Shown: positions 1 to 9,658, counted from the stretch's first letter. The stretch: DNA of 54,766 nucleotides from Clostridiales bacterium (GCA_018374355.1 JAHAFI010000020.1:1-54766); one strand, 5' to 3'. Program-made: numbers and translations. Notes: generated from the sequence alone by a model not told the origin.

Positions 1-102
1 ATGAAGGGGGAATCCTCTCCTTCGGTTACTCATTAGATTAGATATGCAACTATTAACCAAGTAGTCTTTATTGACTACACCATTATTATACTAGGAGAAG
101 GA

Positions 103-1125
103 ATGATGGATATGAGAAAATGGTTTAAGGAAGCGCAGTATGGAATGATGGTGCATTGGGGATTGTACTCCCTGCTTGCGGGAGAATGGAAGGGACAGAA
201 AAGCAGCAGCTACAGTGAATGGATTCAGTCCCATCAGAGAATCCCCAAAGGGGAGTATGAGAAGCTGGCAAAGGCTTTCAACCCGGTTTTCTTCGATGCG
301 GAGGAGTGGGTGAAGCTGGCCAAGGAATGTGGAATGAAATATTTTGTGGTGACCAGCAAGCATCATGACGGATTTGCCATGTATCACTCCAAAGTGGATA
401 AATTCAATGTGGTAGATGCAACGCCCTTTGGCAGAGATGTGGTGGGAGAACTGGCAGAGGCCTGCGATAAGCACGGACTGAAGCTGGGACTTTATTATTC
501 GCAGGATCTTGACTGGCATGAACCCCATGGGGGAGGGTATCTGTCAGGTCATCTGGAATGCTCCGGTACTGCTTGGTGCAATGACTGGGATTTTCCGGAA
601 AATGATAAGAAGGATTTTTCTATCTGCTTCCGCAACAAAATCTATCCGCAGGTGGAGGAAATCCTGAGAAATTACGGAGAGCTGGGGCTTGTATGGTTTG
701 ATGTACCCATGACGCTGGAAGAGAAGCAAAGCCGGCAGATTTTTGAACTGGTGAAGAAATACCAGCCTAATTGTCTGATCAACTCCCGTCTGGGAAATGG
801 CGCTTACGATTACGTATCATTGGGAGATAATGAAATTCCGGAAACCATGCCGGAGAATATGGAGTTTGATCCGGAGATGATGAACGATATCGACGGCTTT
901 AAACCCTCCCCTTACGGGCTGTATGAAACTGCGGCTACCATGAATGACAGTTGGGGCTACTGCGCATGGGATCAGAACTGGAAGGATGCTGCCCGGGTGG
1001 CGGCGATTAAGAAAAAACTGAATGGCATGGGAATTAACTACCTGCTGAATGTGGGGCCGGATGGTCTGGGAAGAATCCCGGCGGAGAGTCAGAAGATTCT
1101 GCGGGAAGTTGCAAAGACTTTGTGA
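103..1125 (+). CDS. GH29 family alpha-L-fucosidase, catalytic domain only
   Basis: Probable retaining alpha-L-fucosidase removing terminal fucose from glycans. The N-terminal MVHWGLYS stretch, KHHDGF near residues 86-91 and the VWFD strand (Asp200, likely nucleophile) are typical of the GH29 barrel. At 340 residues it is only the catalytic barrel, without the C-terminal beta domain of many family members. No signal peptide is visible, so it probably acts in the cytoplasm on imported oligosaccharides. AGGAGAAGGA lies just before the ATG; a second ATG follows immediately. It ends 43 bp from the convergent regulator gene, and GH116 and GH38 genes lie beyond, so a shared role in host or plant glycan use is inferred. 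Family call sure; exact substrate not. Confidence 0.88.
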   Translation: MMDMRKWFKEAQYGMMVHWGLYSLLAGEWKGQKSSSYSEWIQSHQRIPKGEYEKLAKAFNPVFFDAEEWVKLAKECGMKYFVVTSKHHDGFAMYHSKVDKFNVVDATPFGRDVVGELAEACDKHGLKLGLYYSQDLDWHEPHGGGYLSGHLECSGTAWCNDWDFPENDKKDFSICFRNKIYPQVEEILRNYGELGLVWFDVPMTLEEKQSRQIFELVKKYQPNCLINSRLGNGAYDYVSLGDNEIPETMPENMEFDPEMMNDIDGFKPSPYGLYETAATMNDSWGYCAWDQNWKDAARVAAIKKKLNGMGINYLLNVGPDGLGRIPAESQKILREVAKTL

Positions 1126-1168
1126 CTCTCCCCGGAGGGTTAGATTCCTAGGATGAAATGACGCTATG

Positions 1169-2260
1169 CTATTCCGGACATGGACCTGTGGAAGCTTTTG
1201 CATAAAGCTTTGCGGGAACCAGAACCTTATGAGGAAGGGTTCTGGCGGGGGTCAGTGACTCCAGAAATACGTCTCCGATGTGATCGGCCATCAGCTCCTC
1301 GTTCTGATAAATGGAGGTTATATCGTCATAGTCGTTACAGAATCCGCAAATGCTGATATCTTCCGGAACCTTCAGCGACAAAGAATGACAGATTTCAATG
1401 AGCCGGGAAGCTACACCGTCATTTTCGCATACGACAGCGGTGACTCCATCGTCTTTCAGGGTACGGATATATCCCTGCAGAGATTCAGCGGAAGAATCCG
1501 TTACTTTGGGAATGATATATCCCGGTTCTGCAGGAAGACCTGCATTCTGGAGGGCTTCCAGATAACCTCCCAGACGTTCTGCAACGGAAGGCGTGGACGC
1601 CATGTTGCTTTCAGAGAAAAAACTGATTTTCTTATGCCCCAGAGAAATCAGGTGATCGGTGAGCTCCCGGGCTCCCATGACATTGTCACACAGAATATTG
1701 TACAGGTAGGGGACGGTTACCGGCTGGTCGCTGATGATTACAGGAATATTGCGGAATACAAACTGGTTCAGAAGATCCAGATGATAATCCGTAGATGCCG
1801 GATAAATAAGAAGACCTGCAATATTCTGCTCCAGAAGCTGCTTCAGGATTGCACGTTCCTTGGAACGGTTTCCATCGGTAATAAAAAGCGAAAGAAAGCA
1901 GTTAGAGGAATTAATCTTCGCATTGATCTTGGAAATCATATTAAAAATATTTTTCTGCTTAAAAGTAAAGGGAAGAAGAAAGGCAAAAACCGTAGGTGTA
2001 TTGCTCTTCTTCCCTCTTTTTTGGAAAATATCTCTGGCAACAAAGCTGCCTACACCTCTTTTTCTATACAGAATTCCCTGATATTCCAGTTCAGTAATAG
2101 CCCGTTTGGCTGTGATGCGGCTGACCTGAAACTCTTCCATAAGCTGAATCTCCGTGCAGATGGGAGTTTCAAAAGAGAACTGGTTCTGGTCTATTTTCTT
2201 TAGAATAGAGTCAATGATGATTTCGTATAACTTTTTTGATGAATCGGAATTGGCGCTCAT
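1169..2260 (-). CDS. GntR-type winged-helix / LacI-type sugar-binding transcriptional regulator
   Basis: A 363-residue regulator with an N-terminal GntR-type winged helix (about residues 8-75, with QVSRITAKRAITELE as recognition region) joined to a periplasmic-binding-protein-like sensor (about 88-345, with the LacI-like GHKKISFF and DGVTAVVCEND segments). This is the AraR-like architecture; such proteins usually repress sugar-use genes until a sugar binds. It is transcribed divergently from the GH116 and GH38 genes and convergently with the fucosidase gene, so control of these glycosidases, and of itself, is likely but inferred. The ATG is preceded by AAAGGAG. Its effector cannot be read from the sequence. 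Confidence 0.88.
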   Translation of the reverse strand: MSANSDSSKKLYEIIIDSILKKIDQNQFSFETPICTEIQLMEEFQVSRITAKRAITELEYQGILYRKRGVGSFVARDIFQKRGKKSNTPTVFAFLLPFTFKQKNIFNMISKINAKINSSNCFLSLFITDGNRSKERAILKQLLEQNIAGLLIYPASTDYHLDLLNQFVFRNIPVIISDQPVTVPYLYNILCDNVMGARELTDHLISLGHKKISFFSESNMASTPSVAERLGGYLEALQNAGLPAEPGYIIPKVTDSSAESLQGYIRTLKDDGVTAVVCENDGVASRLIEICHSLSLKVPEDISICGFCNDYDDITSIYQNEELMADHIGDVFLESLTPARTLPHKVLVPAKLYAKASTGPCPE

Positions 2261-2295
2261 AAAATACTCCTTTGTAAAATGTAAATATATAATGT

Positions 2296-2324
2296 ATCAT
2301 AAGATTAAAAATGAAATATGTCAA
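2296..2324 (-). promoter_or_regulatory. Sigma-A-type promoter for the GntR/LacI regulator gene
   Basis: On the minus strand TTGACA (2319-2324) and TATGAT (2296-2301) are separated by 17 bp, about 35 bp upstream of the regulator start codon. Confidence 0.7.
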
Positions 2325-2740
2325 TCTTAAAATGGATAAAGATAAAATGATATATCAAATAAGAATGAAATTTGAAAACTACCCGGCACATAAAATAAAA
2401 AACGATACTACAAATTGTAGAAAATAAACAAAAAAATAAGAGATTAATAATGCGCATTGACAAAAATGATATGTTAAATTATAATCCGAATATATATCAA
2501 ATAAAAAGGCGTTCAGATTAAAAAGTGAGAAAAAATAAAGACTCTTTATTGATTGTTATGTTTTTTGAAGTGAATTATATAGAATAATTGTTGAAAAATT
2601 TACATTAAGTAAGGAGACGGGCGGTGTAAACCAGAAAGAAAAATAAGTGAATAGTATTGCAAACGTAATAGTAAAAGATGGAAACTGTTTGCTAGATAAA
2701 AAAGTGGAAAAATATAAAAAAGCAGGAGGAAAAAAAGCGG
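2325..2740. other. AT-rich intergenic region between divergent regulator and GH116 genes
   Basis: A strongly AT-rich control region containing no convincing gene. It must hold the GH116 promoter and probably the regulator's operator, but I could not pick one palindrome over the general A/T background. Near its right end AGGAGG lies 11-12 bp before the GH116 ATG. Confidence 0.5.
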
Positions 2741-5374
2741 ATGAAAATAATGCGGACAGTTACAGAGCAGCAGGAGCAGCTCCATGGAATGGCTCTGGGT
2801 GGAATCGGAACAGGAAGTGTAGAAATAAAACAAAACGGTTGTCTGGAAGATTGGGAGATTTTCAATCTCGGTCTCTGGGCGGCAGTTGATCCGGAGAAGC
2901 ATAACAAGGCTGATCTCCCGGAATACGATTACGATGTACTTCCATTTTATGTGAGAACAAAACAGGAGGGAAAAGGACCCGTTGTAAGGAAATTATCCCA
3001 TGGAAGAAGAATTACCGGATTCCGCTCCGTGATGTATTCATTTCTGAAAAACATCGAGACGATCCGCTGGACACCGGATTTTCCGATTTGTCATATGGAA
3101 TATGAAGATACGGGACTGCCCGTTGAACTGAAAGCAGAATTTATGTCACCGTTTGTACCACACGATGCAAAGACAAGCGGTATGCCGGGATTTTATGTAA
3201 ACTTTGAAGTGAAAAATCCCACATCTGAGGCTGTTGATGTTTCCCTGATGGGTACGATGAAAAATCCGGTCAACCGGGGTCTTGCGGACAGAAAACTGAA
3301 AAACAGTATGAAAACTGCCGGAGAGAGGACAACACTTCTTATGGAAAGTACCTCTGACGAAAAAGCAGAACAGAACGGAAGCATGGCGCTTTCTGTAATC
3401 GGCGGAGAACACAGCTATATTAAAGGGGATTATGCAGAATTTTTCGGTGCATACGTGCTTGGCGGAGAATTCGGCTGCTCCGAAGAATCCTGTCTCTTCG
3501 GTTTCCGTGATCATGGGGAACTTCCCAATCTGGGATGGGAAGAAGCTGATGAAGAGCTTTCCGCACTTGATAAAGAAACCTTAAAAGATTTGAGTGAAGA
3601 AGAAATCGACAGAATGCTGGAATCGCTGAAAAGACTTGCCAGCGGCTACAGACCTTGGAAGCGTCTGATGGAGGTTCGCCCCGACATTTTGGAAACAGTG
3701 GAAGGAAAGAGGGAGTTTCTCGGAATTTTGCTGCGGCAGTACCGGGAGCTTGAAGAAATGCCCTGCGGAGGATTTGGCGACGGTGCGCTTTGCAGCAAGA
3801 TTGTTTTACAGCCGGGGGAGAGCAGAACCATTACCTTCCTCGTGACATGGAATTTCCCGAATCATGTCAGTGTGGAAAACAGCTATGTGGGTCACAAATA
3901 TACCTGCTGGTGCAAAAATGCAGAGGATGCAGCGGTATATCTGACTGATCACGCCGATGAGATTCAGGATAAGGTTCGTCTGTTCTCCGAGACTCTTCAG
4001 AACTGTTCTGCACCTGCGGAGTTTGTAAGAAACTGGGTAATTCAGCTCAGTACTCTTGTAAAATGTTCTTGGTGGGCAGAAAATGGTGATTTTGGTATCT
4101 GGGAAGGTCTGGGAAGCTGCGGTTTCCACACGATCGACATTACATATTACGGCTCCTATATGATTCTGACTATGTTCCCGGAACTGCAGTTGAAGCAGAT
4201 GGAAATGGGACTGAAGTTCCAGCGGGAAGATGGAAGAGTTCACCATTTCTTCCGTCCGGATTTCGATCATGTGGATGACGGATACGACCGTGTGGATATG
4301 AATCCCCAGTTTGTGCTGATGGTATGCCGGGATTATATGTGGACCGGCAACAGAGCGTATCTGGAACGGATGTGGGAGCCGGTTGTAAAAGCTATGGAAA
4401 GTACAGAAAAGCTTGATGCAGACGGAGACGGACTTCCGGATCATGATACCCGGGCAAATACTTACGATGCATGGAGATTCCGAGGAACTCCTTCCTATAT
4501 TGCCGGTCTGTGGCTGGCAGGACTGACAGCAGCCGTACATCTGGCAAAAGAAATGAATGACGAGAAAAAAGCTGCTCACTGGCAGGAGATTCTCGATACA
4601 GGAAAAGAAAGCTTCAAGAAACTGTGGAATGGTGAATATTTCAGCCTTTGGGTAGATAAAGACGAGCGCGATGAATGTCTGATGAGCGGGCAGCTCGATG
4701 CAGCATGGTACTGCAAAGTTATGGGAATCCCGGGCTATGTGGAGGATGAATATATCACAAAAGTACTGGATCAGGTATGGAAATACAACTACACGGAAGA
4801 AGGCGGCCTGATCAATGCCTCCTACCCGGAAGGAAAGAAACCGACGCTGTATACCTACGGAAATGTTCAGGTAGAATCCAACTGGTCCGGAATCGAGTTT
4901 GCACTTTCCGGCATGTATCTGGAAATGGGTGAATTCGAGAGAGCAAGGGCGATTGCTGCAAATGTTGACGATCGTTATGTACAGGCAGGAAGAATCTTCA
5001 ACCATGAAGAATGCGGTGGACATTATTACCGCCCGCTGGCGGCTTGGACACTGATGCTTTCTCTGAGCGGATTCAAATATGACAGGGAAAAGGCGTCGGT
5101 TACCATCGCGCCCAAACAGAAAAACCTGACGATTCCCTGGTTTACACCACAGGGTTACGGTATTCTGAAAGTAACCGATGACCGGACAGAATTAAGCGTT
5201 CTGGACGGAACCATGGAAGTGAAGGAGCTGCAGGTTTGGAAGGAATGCAGACCGGAGAGTATTGCTGCAGGAGAAACAGAAAAAGCGTTTGAGCAAAGAG
5301 AAGACACCATTGTTCTGACAGAAAACTGCGTCTTAAATACAGGGGAGACTCTACTTATGAAAAATAGATATTAA
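2741..5374 (+). CDS. GH116 family beta-glycosidase (glucosylceramidase-like)
   Basis: An 877-residue protein with the GH116 layout: an N-terminal beta-sandwich beginning with GMALGGIGTGSVE (about 17-29) and a C-terminal alpha/alpha barrel. Candidate catalytic residues are Glu455 in FGIWEGLGS (nucleophile) and Asp576 in NTYDAW (acid/base), by analogy with described GH116 enzymes. The family includes beta-glucosidases, beta-xylosidases and N-acetyl-beta-glucosaminidases, so the substrate is open. No signal peptide; cytoplasmic action is likely. The start has AGGAGG upstream. GH38 follows after 110 bp on the same strand, which suggests one operon for a glycan carrying both beta-linked sugars and mannose. 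Confidence 0.85.
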   Translation: MKIMRTVTEQQEQLHGMALGGIGTGSVEIKQNGCLEDWEIFNLGLWAAVDPEKHNKADLPEYDYDVLPFYVRTKQEGKGPVVRKLSHGRRITGFRSVMYSFLKNIETIRWTPDFPICHMEYEDTGLPVELKAEFMSPFVPHDAKTSGMPGFYVNFEVKNPTSEAVDVSLMGTMKNPVNRGLADRKLKNSMKTAGERTTLLMESTSDEKAEQNGSMALSVIGGEHSYIKGDYAEFFGAYVLGGEFGCSEESCLFGFRDHGELPNLGWEEADEELSALDKETLKDLSEEEIDRMLESLKRLASGYRPWKRLMEVRPDILETVEGKREFLGILLRQYRELEEMPCGGFGDGALCSKIVLQPGESRTITFLVTWNFPNHVSVENSYVGHKYTCWCKNAEDAAVYLTDHADEIQDKVRLFSETLQNCSAPAEFVRNWVIQLSTLVKCSWWAENGDFGIWEGLGSCGFHTIDITYYGSYMILTMFPELQLKQMEMGLKFQREDGRVHHFFRPDFDHVDDGYDRVDMNPQFVLMVCRDYMWTGNRAYLERMWEPVVKAMESTEKLDADGDGLPDHDTRANTYDAWRFRGTPSYIAGLWLAGLTAAVHLAKEMNDEKKAAHWQEILDTGKESFKKLWNGEYFSLWVDKDERDECLMSGQLDAAWYCKVMGIPGYVEDEYITKVLDQVWKYNYTEEGGLINASYPEGKKPTLYTYGNVQVESNWSGIEFALSGMYLEMGEFERARAIAANVDDRYVQAGRIFNHEECGGHYYRPLAAWTLMLSLSGFKYDREKASVTIAPKQKNLTIPWFTPQGYGILKVTDDRTELSVLDGTMEVKELQVWKECRPESIAAGETEKAFEQREDTIVLTENCVLNTGETLLMKNRY

Positions 5375-5440
5375 GAATTTCTGGAGCGCAAAGCGCGGAG
5401 AAATCCGGTAGCATAGAGACAATATAATTGTGAGAGGGAA

Positions 5441-5468
5441 GTTCAGGTACGTTTCGGCGTACCTGAAC
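5441..5468 (+). other. Intercistronic stem-loop upstream of the GH38 gene
   Basis: A perfect 11-bp stem (GTTCAGGTACG with CGTACCTGAAC) closes a 6-nt loop 16 bp before the GH38 start. It has no U-tract, so it is not an ordinary terminator. It may set mRNA processing or limit translation of the downstream gene. A smaller GCGC-AAA-GCGC hairpin lies upstream near 5383-5400. Confidence 0.5.
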
Positions 5469-5484
5469 TATTAGGAGAAAAAAG

Positions 5485-8400
5485 ATGGATAGTACAAGCA
5501 GAAAATACGAGAGAAGGGCAGAGGAACTGAAATCCAGAAGGTATTTCGGGCATCAGTCCATTGCGCCTTTCTTGGCAGCAGAAGGGGAAAACGGACCGGA
5601 TGAGGTTTACCGTACATGCCGCGAAAAAATAGAAAATGGTACGCTGTTCGGCATCGGTAACCGTCTGGAGGGAAGAAACAATTACCTGTGGCTGGAAAAA
5701 AATGTGGAAATTCCCAAAGCACCGGAGGGCTGCGAGACGGTCCTGCTGTTCAACTTCGGGAAAAAGGGCGGACGTCTGCAGGGACGTTTCGAGGCAATGC
5801 TCTATGTAGATGGAAAACCCTGTCAGGGGGTAGATGAAAATCACATGGAGATTCTGCTTCAGGAATACGAGGGTAAGACGATCCGGCTGACTTTTCTTGT
5901 TTGGACCGGCATGGAAGGAGACGGGGAGGATGATTTCATTCTTTGCCTTCAGCAGGCCGATCTGGCATTTTTGGAGCGGAATACAGATGCTCTATACTGG
6001 TATATGAAAGCAGCATCACAGGCATCCGATCTTCTTGCACCGACGGACAGTAATAAGCAGATACTGATCAGTCTGACAGAAAAGATTCTGGGTATTATTG
6101 ACTGGGATGAAGATGCGCTTTATGAAAGCACAGCTTTAGCGGCTGACGTTATGGAAAAAGGTCTGGAAAAAATTGAAAAAGAACAGGCTGTCACCGTACA
6201 TGCCGTGGGACATACGCACATTGATGTGGCATGGCTTTGGCGGCTGAAAAATACAAGAGAAAAAGCACAGCGGTCCTTCAGCACGGTTTTCCGTCTGATG
6301 GAACGCTATCCGGAGTATATTTTCCTGCAGTCCCAGCCGCAGCTATACCAGTATGTGAAGGAAGACTGCCCGGAATTATATGAAAAAATCAAAGAAAAGG
6401 CAGCGGAAGGAAAATGGGAACCAGACGGCGGTATGTGGGTGGAAGCCGACTGTAATCTCCCGTCAGGGGAATCCCTTGTGCGCCAGTTTCTCCATGGAAC
6501 GGAATTTTTCAAAAAAGAATTTGGAAAAACCTGCGAATACCTGTGGCTGCCGGACGTATTTGGGTATAGCTGGGCGCTTCCCCAGATCATGAAACTTTGT
6601 GGAATCAAAACCTTCATGACAACAAAAATCAGTTGGAATGAAAGCAATCAGATTCCGGAAGATTTGTTTATCTGGCGAGGCATCGATGGAAGCGAAATCG
6701 TGACTTATTTTATCGAGACACCGGAAGAGCAGAGACCTCCGGAAGACTGGTTTTCCACATATAATGGACTGCTGACACCGAAAACCGTTCTGGGAAGCTG
6801 GAACAAATTCAAAAACAAAGATCTGTCAAAGGATATTTTGATTTCCTTCGGATATGGGGATGGCGGAGGAGGGGTCAACCGGGAAATGCTTGAGCTGCGG
6901 AATGTGATTAACCGTATGCCGGGCCTTCCGAAAGTGCAGACGGACACCGCCGGAAATTTCTTCCGAAAGATTCATGAAAATGTGGAAGAAGCAGAACAGA
7001 AGATTCCGGTTTGGGATGGGGAATTGTATCTGGAGTTTCACCGGGGAACTTACACGACACAAGGCTACAATAAAAAGATGAACCGCCGAATGGAACTGCT
7101 GCTTCCTCAGACCGAATGGCTGTCTGAATGGAACCGTGCAGCCGGAGGAAACGGAAGCGAAGCGGATTTGAGAAAATGCTGGGAGCAGGTTCTTTTATAT
7201 CAGTTCCATGATATTATACCGGGTTCTTCAAACCGTGAAGTTTATGAGGATTCCTACACGATGTACACAGAGCTGGAAAAAGAAGTATTACTGCTGCAGG
7301 ATCAGGCGGCGGCAGGACTTACGAAGCCGGAGGAAAATTCCTATGTGCTGACAGCATTTGACGGATTTTCCAGAAATGACTGTGTGTGGATTGAGCAGGA
7401 AAAGGCAGGCTCCTTCTACGATGGAGGATGGAAGCTTGATGCCCAGAGAACCGATGGAGGATATCTGGTGCAGACAGAACTGGAACCCTTATCCATGAAA
7501 CAGGTGGTATTTGTACCGGGCGAAGAAGAGGAAAACAGAAAAGAAGACGCATTTCAGGCAGCTTTGGAATCCCGCACTGTCGAGACACCGTATTATAAGA
7601 TTTGCTGGAATGAAAAAGGTCAGCTTTCCATGATTTACGATAAAAAACAGAACAGAGAAGTCCTGAAAGAAGGCTGCTTTGGAAACGTTTTGGAATTGTA
7701 TGAAGATAAACCCTTAAATGACGATGCGTGGAATATTGATTACTTCTATACTGAGAAAATGAAAGAACTTTCTATGGATGGAGAGGCGAAAATTACAGAA
7801 CTGGGAGAGCTTCGCATGAAGCTGGAGTTTGCTTATCATTTTCATCGCTCTTCCATTCGTCAGGAAATGGTACTCTACCGCGATTCTGCAAGAATTGATT
7901 TCAGGACATGGGTGGATTGGAGAGAGGAACATAAGCTTTTAAAGACGGCCTTTTACACCGATGTACGCGCAGTGAAAGCTTCTTATGATATTCAGTTCGG
8001 ATATGTGGAACGGCCGACTCACAAAAATACAAGCTGGGATCGGGCAAAATTTGAAGTGTGCGGTCACAAATGGGCAGATTTGTCAGAAAGTGATTACGGT
8101 GTGAGCCTTTTGAATGACTGTAAATACGGCTATAATATAGAAGGAAGCGCAATCAAACTCAGTCTGCTCCGGTCACCGAAAGCGCCGGACCCACAGGCAG
8201 ATATGGGAGAGCATACCTTTACGTATTCACTTTATCCTCATGCCGGAAATATTGCAGCATGTGATACCGTAGCGGAGGCGGAAAAGTTAAATCTTCCTGT
8301 TACTGTATTTGCAGGTGTAAAACCCGCAGTGGAGGGAAATCTTCTGCGTCTGACAGGAAAATCGGTTAAAATCGATGCAGTGAAGAAAGCAGAGACTGAT

Positions 8401-8610
8401 GATACTATCATTGTCCGTCTGCATGAATACAGAGGAGCCCGTGCTTCGGTGAAACTTTCCTCAGATTATCCGATTGCTCATGGGGAGGTAGTCAATCTTC
8501 TGGAAGAAACGATGGAGCCTTGTGCGTTTGCCGTGGAAAATGGGCAGGAAATTGCACTTTCATTCCGGCCGTTTGAGATAAAAACGGTGAAATTGCATCT
8601 GGAGGTCTAA
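5485..8610 (+). CDS. GH38 family alpha-mannosidase
   Basis: A 1041-residue glycoside hydrolase family 38 alpha-mannosidase. GHTHIDVAWLW holds the zinc ligands (His243, Asp247 region) and WLPDVFGYSW holds the catalytic nucleophile Asp357. A GYGDGGGG segment follows near residue 452, and the C-terminal half is the large beta-rich GH38 region. The length is normal for bacterial members. No signal peptide is seen, consistent with cytoplasmic trimming of mannosides. AGGAG lies 8 bp before the ATG. It follows the GH116 gene on the same strand and ends in a terminator-like hairpin, so it is probably the last gene of a glycan-degradation operon. Confidence 0.93.
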   Translation: MDSTSRKYERRAEELKSRRYFGHQSIAPFLAAEGENGPDEVYRTCREKIENGTLFGIGNRLEGRNNYLWLEKNVEIPKAPEGCETVLLFNFGKKGGRLQGRFEAMLYVDGKPCQGVDENHMEILLQEYEGKTIRLTFLVWTGMEGDGEDDFILCLQQADLAFLERNTDALYWYMKAASQASDLLAPTDSNKQILISLTEKILGIIDWDEDALYESTALAADVMEKGLEKIEKEQAVTVHAVGHTHIDVAWLWRLKNTREKAQRSFSTVFRLMERYPEYIFLQSQPQLYQYVKEDCPELYEKIKEKAAEGKWEPDGGMWVEADCNLPSGESLVRQFLHGTEFFKKEFGKTCEYLWLPDVFGYSWALPQIMKLCGIKTFMTTKISWNESNQIPEDLFIWRGIDGSEIVTYFIETPEEQRPPEDWFSTYNGLLTPKTVLGSWNKFKNKDLSKDILISFGYGDGGGGVNREMLELRNVINRMPGLPKVQTDTAGNFFRKIHENVEEAEQKIPVWDGELYLEFHRGTYTTQGYNKKMNRRMELLLPQTEWLSEWNRAAGGNGSEADLRKCWEQVLLYQFHDIIPGSSNREVYEDSYTMYTELEKEVLLLQDQAAAGLTKPEENSYVLTAFDGFSRNDCVWIEQEKAGSFYDGGWKLDAQRTDGGYLVQTELEPLSMKQVVFVPGEEEENRKEDAFQAALESRTVETPYYKICWNEKGQLSMIYDKKQNREVLKEGCFGNVLELYEDKPLNDDAWNIDYFYTEKMKELSMDGEAKITELGELRMKLEFAYHFHRSSIRQEMVLYRDSARIDFRTWVDWREEHKLLKTAFYTDVRAVKASYDIQFGYVERPTHKNTSWDRAKFEVCGHKWADLSESDYGVSLLNDCKYGYNIEGSAIKLSLLRSPKAPDPQADMGEHTFTYSLYPHAGNIAACDTVAEAEKLNLPVTVFAGVKPAVEGNLLRLTGKSVKIDAVKKAETDDTIIVRLHEYRGARASVKLSSDYPIAHGEVVNLLEETMEPCAFAVENGQEIALSFRPFEIKTVKLHLEV

Positions 8611-8634
8611 AAAGTATAAGAAGAGTTCTGATAA

Positions 8635-8674
8635 AAAGCCTGTGAGTGTATCAAAAACACCCACGGGCTTTATC
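8635..8674 (+). terminator. Intrinsic terminator after the GH38 gene
   Basis: AAAGCCTGTG pairs with CACGGGCTTT, with an inner GTGT/ACAC step and a short T-rich tail. It stands 25 bp after the GH38 stop codon. The A-rich 5' flank suggests it may also work in the other direction. Confidence 0.7.
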
Positions 8675-8679
8675 TATAA

Positions 8680-9201
8680 AAGGTCTGTTAAAAAGCGTAG
8701 TTAATACTGAAACGAAGGAAGTAAAAGAAACAGTTGTCTTCAAAATTGAGAGCAGGAAATATCTAAAGAATTTTCAGGAAAACAATGGCTGGCATATCAA
8801 CTGGAATAAGATTCCCAAAGATGTGGAAGTTTATGCTTTAACATTAAAAGATAATAATGAAATACAAGGCTTGGTAGGTGTTCGCAATGACAAAGATTCC
8901 AATGCAGCGTATATGCATTGGGCGTGTACTGCACCGCATAATAATAAGCGCGATTTTGGAACTCAGAGATATTCAGGGGTAGGCGGACACTTATTTGCAA
9001 TTGTTGCGGATAAGTCAATTCAATGGGGATATGAGGGGGGCTTTACATGGATTTGCCGCAAGTCAGGAATTATTAGAGCATTATATTAAAGCTTTTCATG
9101 CGGAGTATTTGGGAATGCTGCATCAATATCAATTTTTTGTAGATGAGGAACAGGCAAAAAAGTTTTTGGAGGTGTATCATTATGAATGGAACGAAACCTA
9201 A
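8680..9201 (+). pseudogene. Decayed hypothetical gene (possibly GNAT-like) with frameshift at a G6 run
   Basis: Two overlapping reading frames together make one protein-like sequence. The first runs through GVGGHLFAIVADKSIQWGYEG and stops at 9089; the second continues after the six-G run near 9035-9041 as GALHGFAASQELLEHYIKAF and ends at 9201. Joining them across the G run gives one continuous alpha/beta protein of about 170 residues that resembles acetyltransferase-fold proteins only weakly. No good start codon exists: the open frame runs back into the terminator hairpin. So the gene appears both 5'-truncated and frameshifted. A sequencing error or slippage in the G run is the alternative. 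Function unknown. Confidence 0.55.
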
Positions 9202-9367
9202 TTTCATAAATGGAAATGTAAAGAAAGAGTATTATGAAAAGCCGAATCCATATGCGAATCCGGTATCATGTCATGTGAACCTGCTGGAATTATCTCGGTA
9301 TGCTAAAAAGGCGGGAAAAAAATTAGTTGAACTTACAAAAGAGGAAGTGGAGAAATTTGCAATTTGA
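9182..9367 (+). CDS. Small hypothetical protein (61 aa)
   Basis: A 61-residue protein starting at an ATG with TTGGAGG about 10 bp upstream, inside the last codons of the preceding decayed gene. It is mostly charged and polar (KPNFINGNVKKEYYEK, then a helix ending KLVELTKEEVEKFAI). The overlap suggests translational coupling to the upstream gene, as in two-gene cassettes such as toxin-antitoxin pairs, but I do not recognise the family and claim no function. Confidence 0.5.
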   Translation: MNGTKPNFINGNVKKEYYEKPNPYANPVSCHVNLLELSRYAKKAGKKLVELTKEEVEKFAI

Positions 9368-9428
9368 GTGGATAAATGACATTGCAGGCTGAACTGTTAC
9401 AGAAAATCCCATAATCTTCAATAAGTTC

Positions 9429-9457
9429 TTGAAATAAAATTTTTAAAGGCGTATAAT
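9429..9457 (+). promoter_or_regulatory. Promoter of the FMN riboswitch / ribU transcript
   Basis: TTGAAA and a perfect TATAAT are separated by 17 bp; the predicted start lies about 7 bp downstream, just ahead of the riboswitch. Confidence 0.8.
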
Positions 9458-9477
9458 ACATCCCATAAAAAGAAAAT

Positions 9478-9590
9478 TCTTCAGGGCGGGGCGAAATTCC
9501 CCACCGGCGGTGACAGTCCGCGACCCATGTTTCCCATGGCTGAACCGGTGAAATTCCGGTACCGACAGTATAGTCTGGATGAGAGAAGAA
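9478..9590 (+). ncRNA. FMN riboswitch (RFN element)
   Basis: The conserved RFN blocks are present in order: AGGGCGGGGCGAAATTCCCC, ACCGGCGGTGACAGTCCGCG, then ACCGGTGAAATTCCGGTACC, GACAGTATAGTCTGGATG and AGAGAAG. This aptamer binds flavin mononucleotide. Because an intrinsic terminator and a riboflavin transporter gene follow, binding most likely ends transcription when FMN is plentiful. Confidence 0.97.
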
Positions 9591-9622
9591 GAGACGGTAG
9601 ATGTTTTATTTATTGTACTTTC

Positions 9623-9658
9623 ACCCCGGAGGAACGATTCCTTCGGGGTTTTCTTTTT
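9623..9658 (+). terminator. Riboswitch-controlled intrinsic terminator
   Basis: ACCCCGGAGGAA pairs with TTCCTTCGGGGT around a three-base loop and is followed by a run of T. It lies between the FMN aptamer and ribU, as expected for the expression platform. Confidence 0.88.

Noticed and set aside
1..30. GAAGG...CCTTC hairpin at the left window edge as a terminator
   Set aside because: The stem is weak and no T-tract follows; the upstream gene is not visible.
1280..2203. 307-codon open frame antisense to the regulator gene
   Set aside because: Shadow of the real gene: no ribosome site, no recognisable domain, and the minus-strand GntR/LacI product is clear.
3806..5023. 405-codon open frame antisense to the GH116 gene
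   Set aside because: Cysteine- and histidine-rich sequence without domain sense, fully inside a clear GH116 gene.
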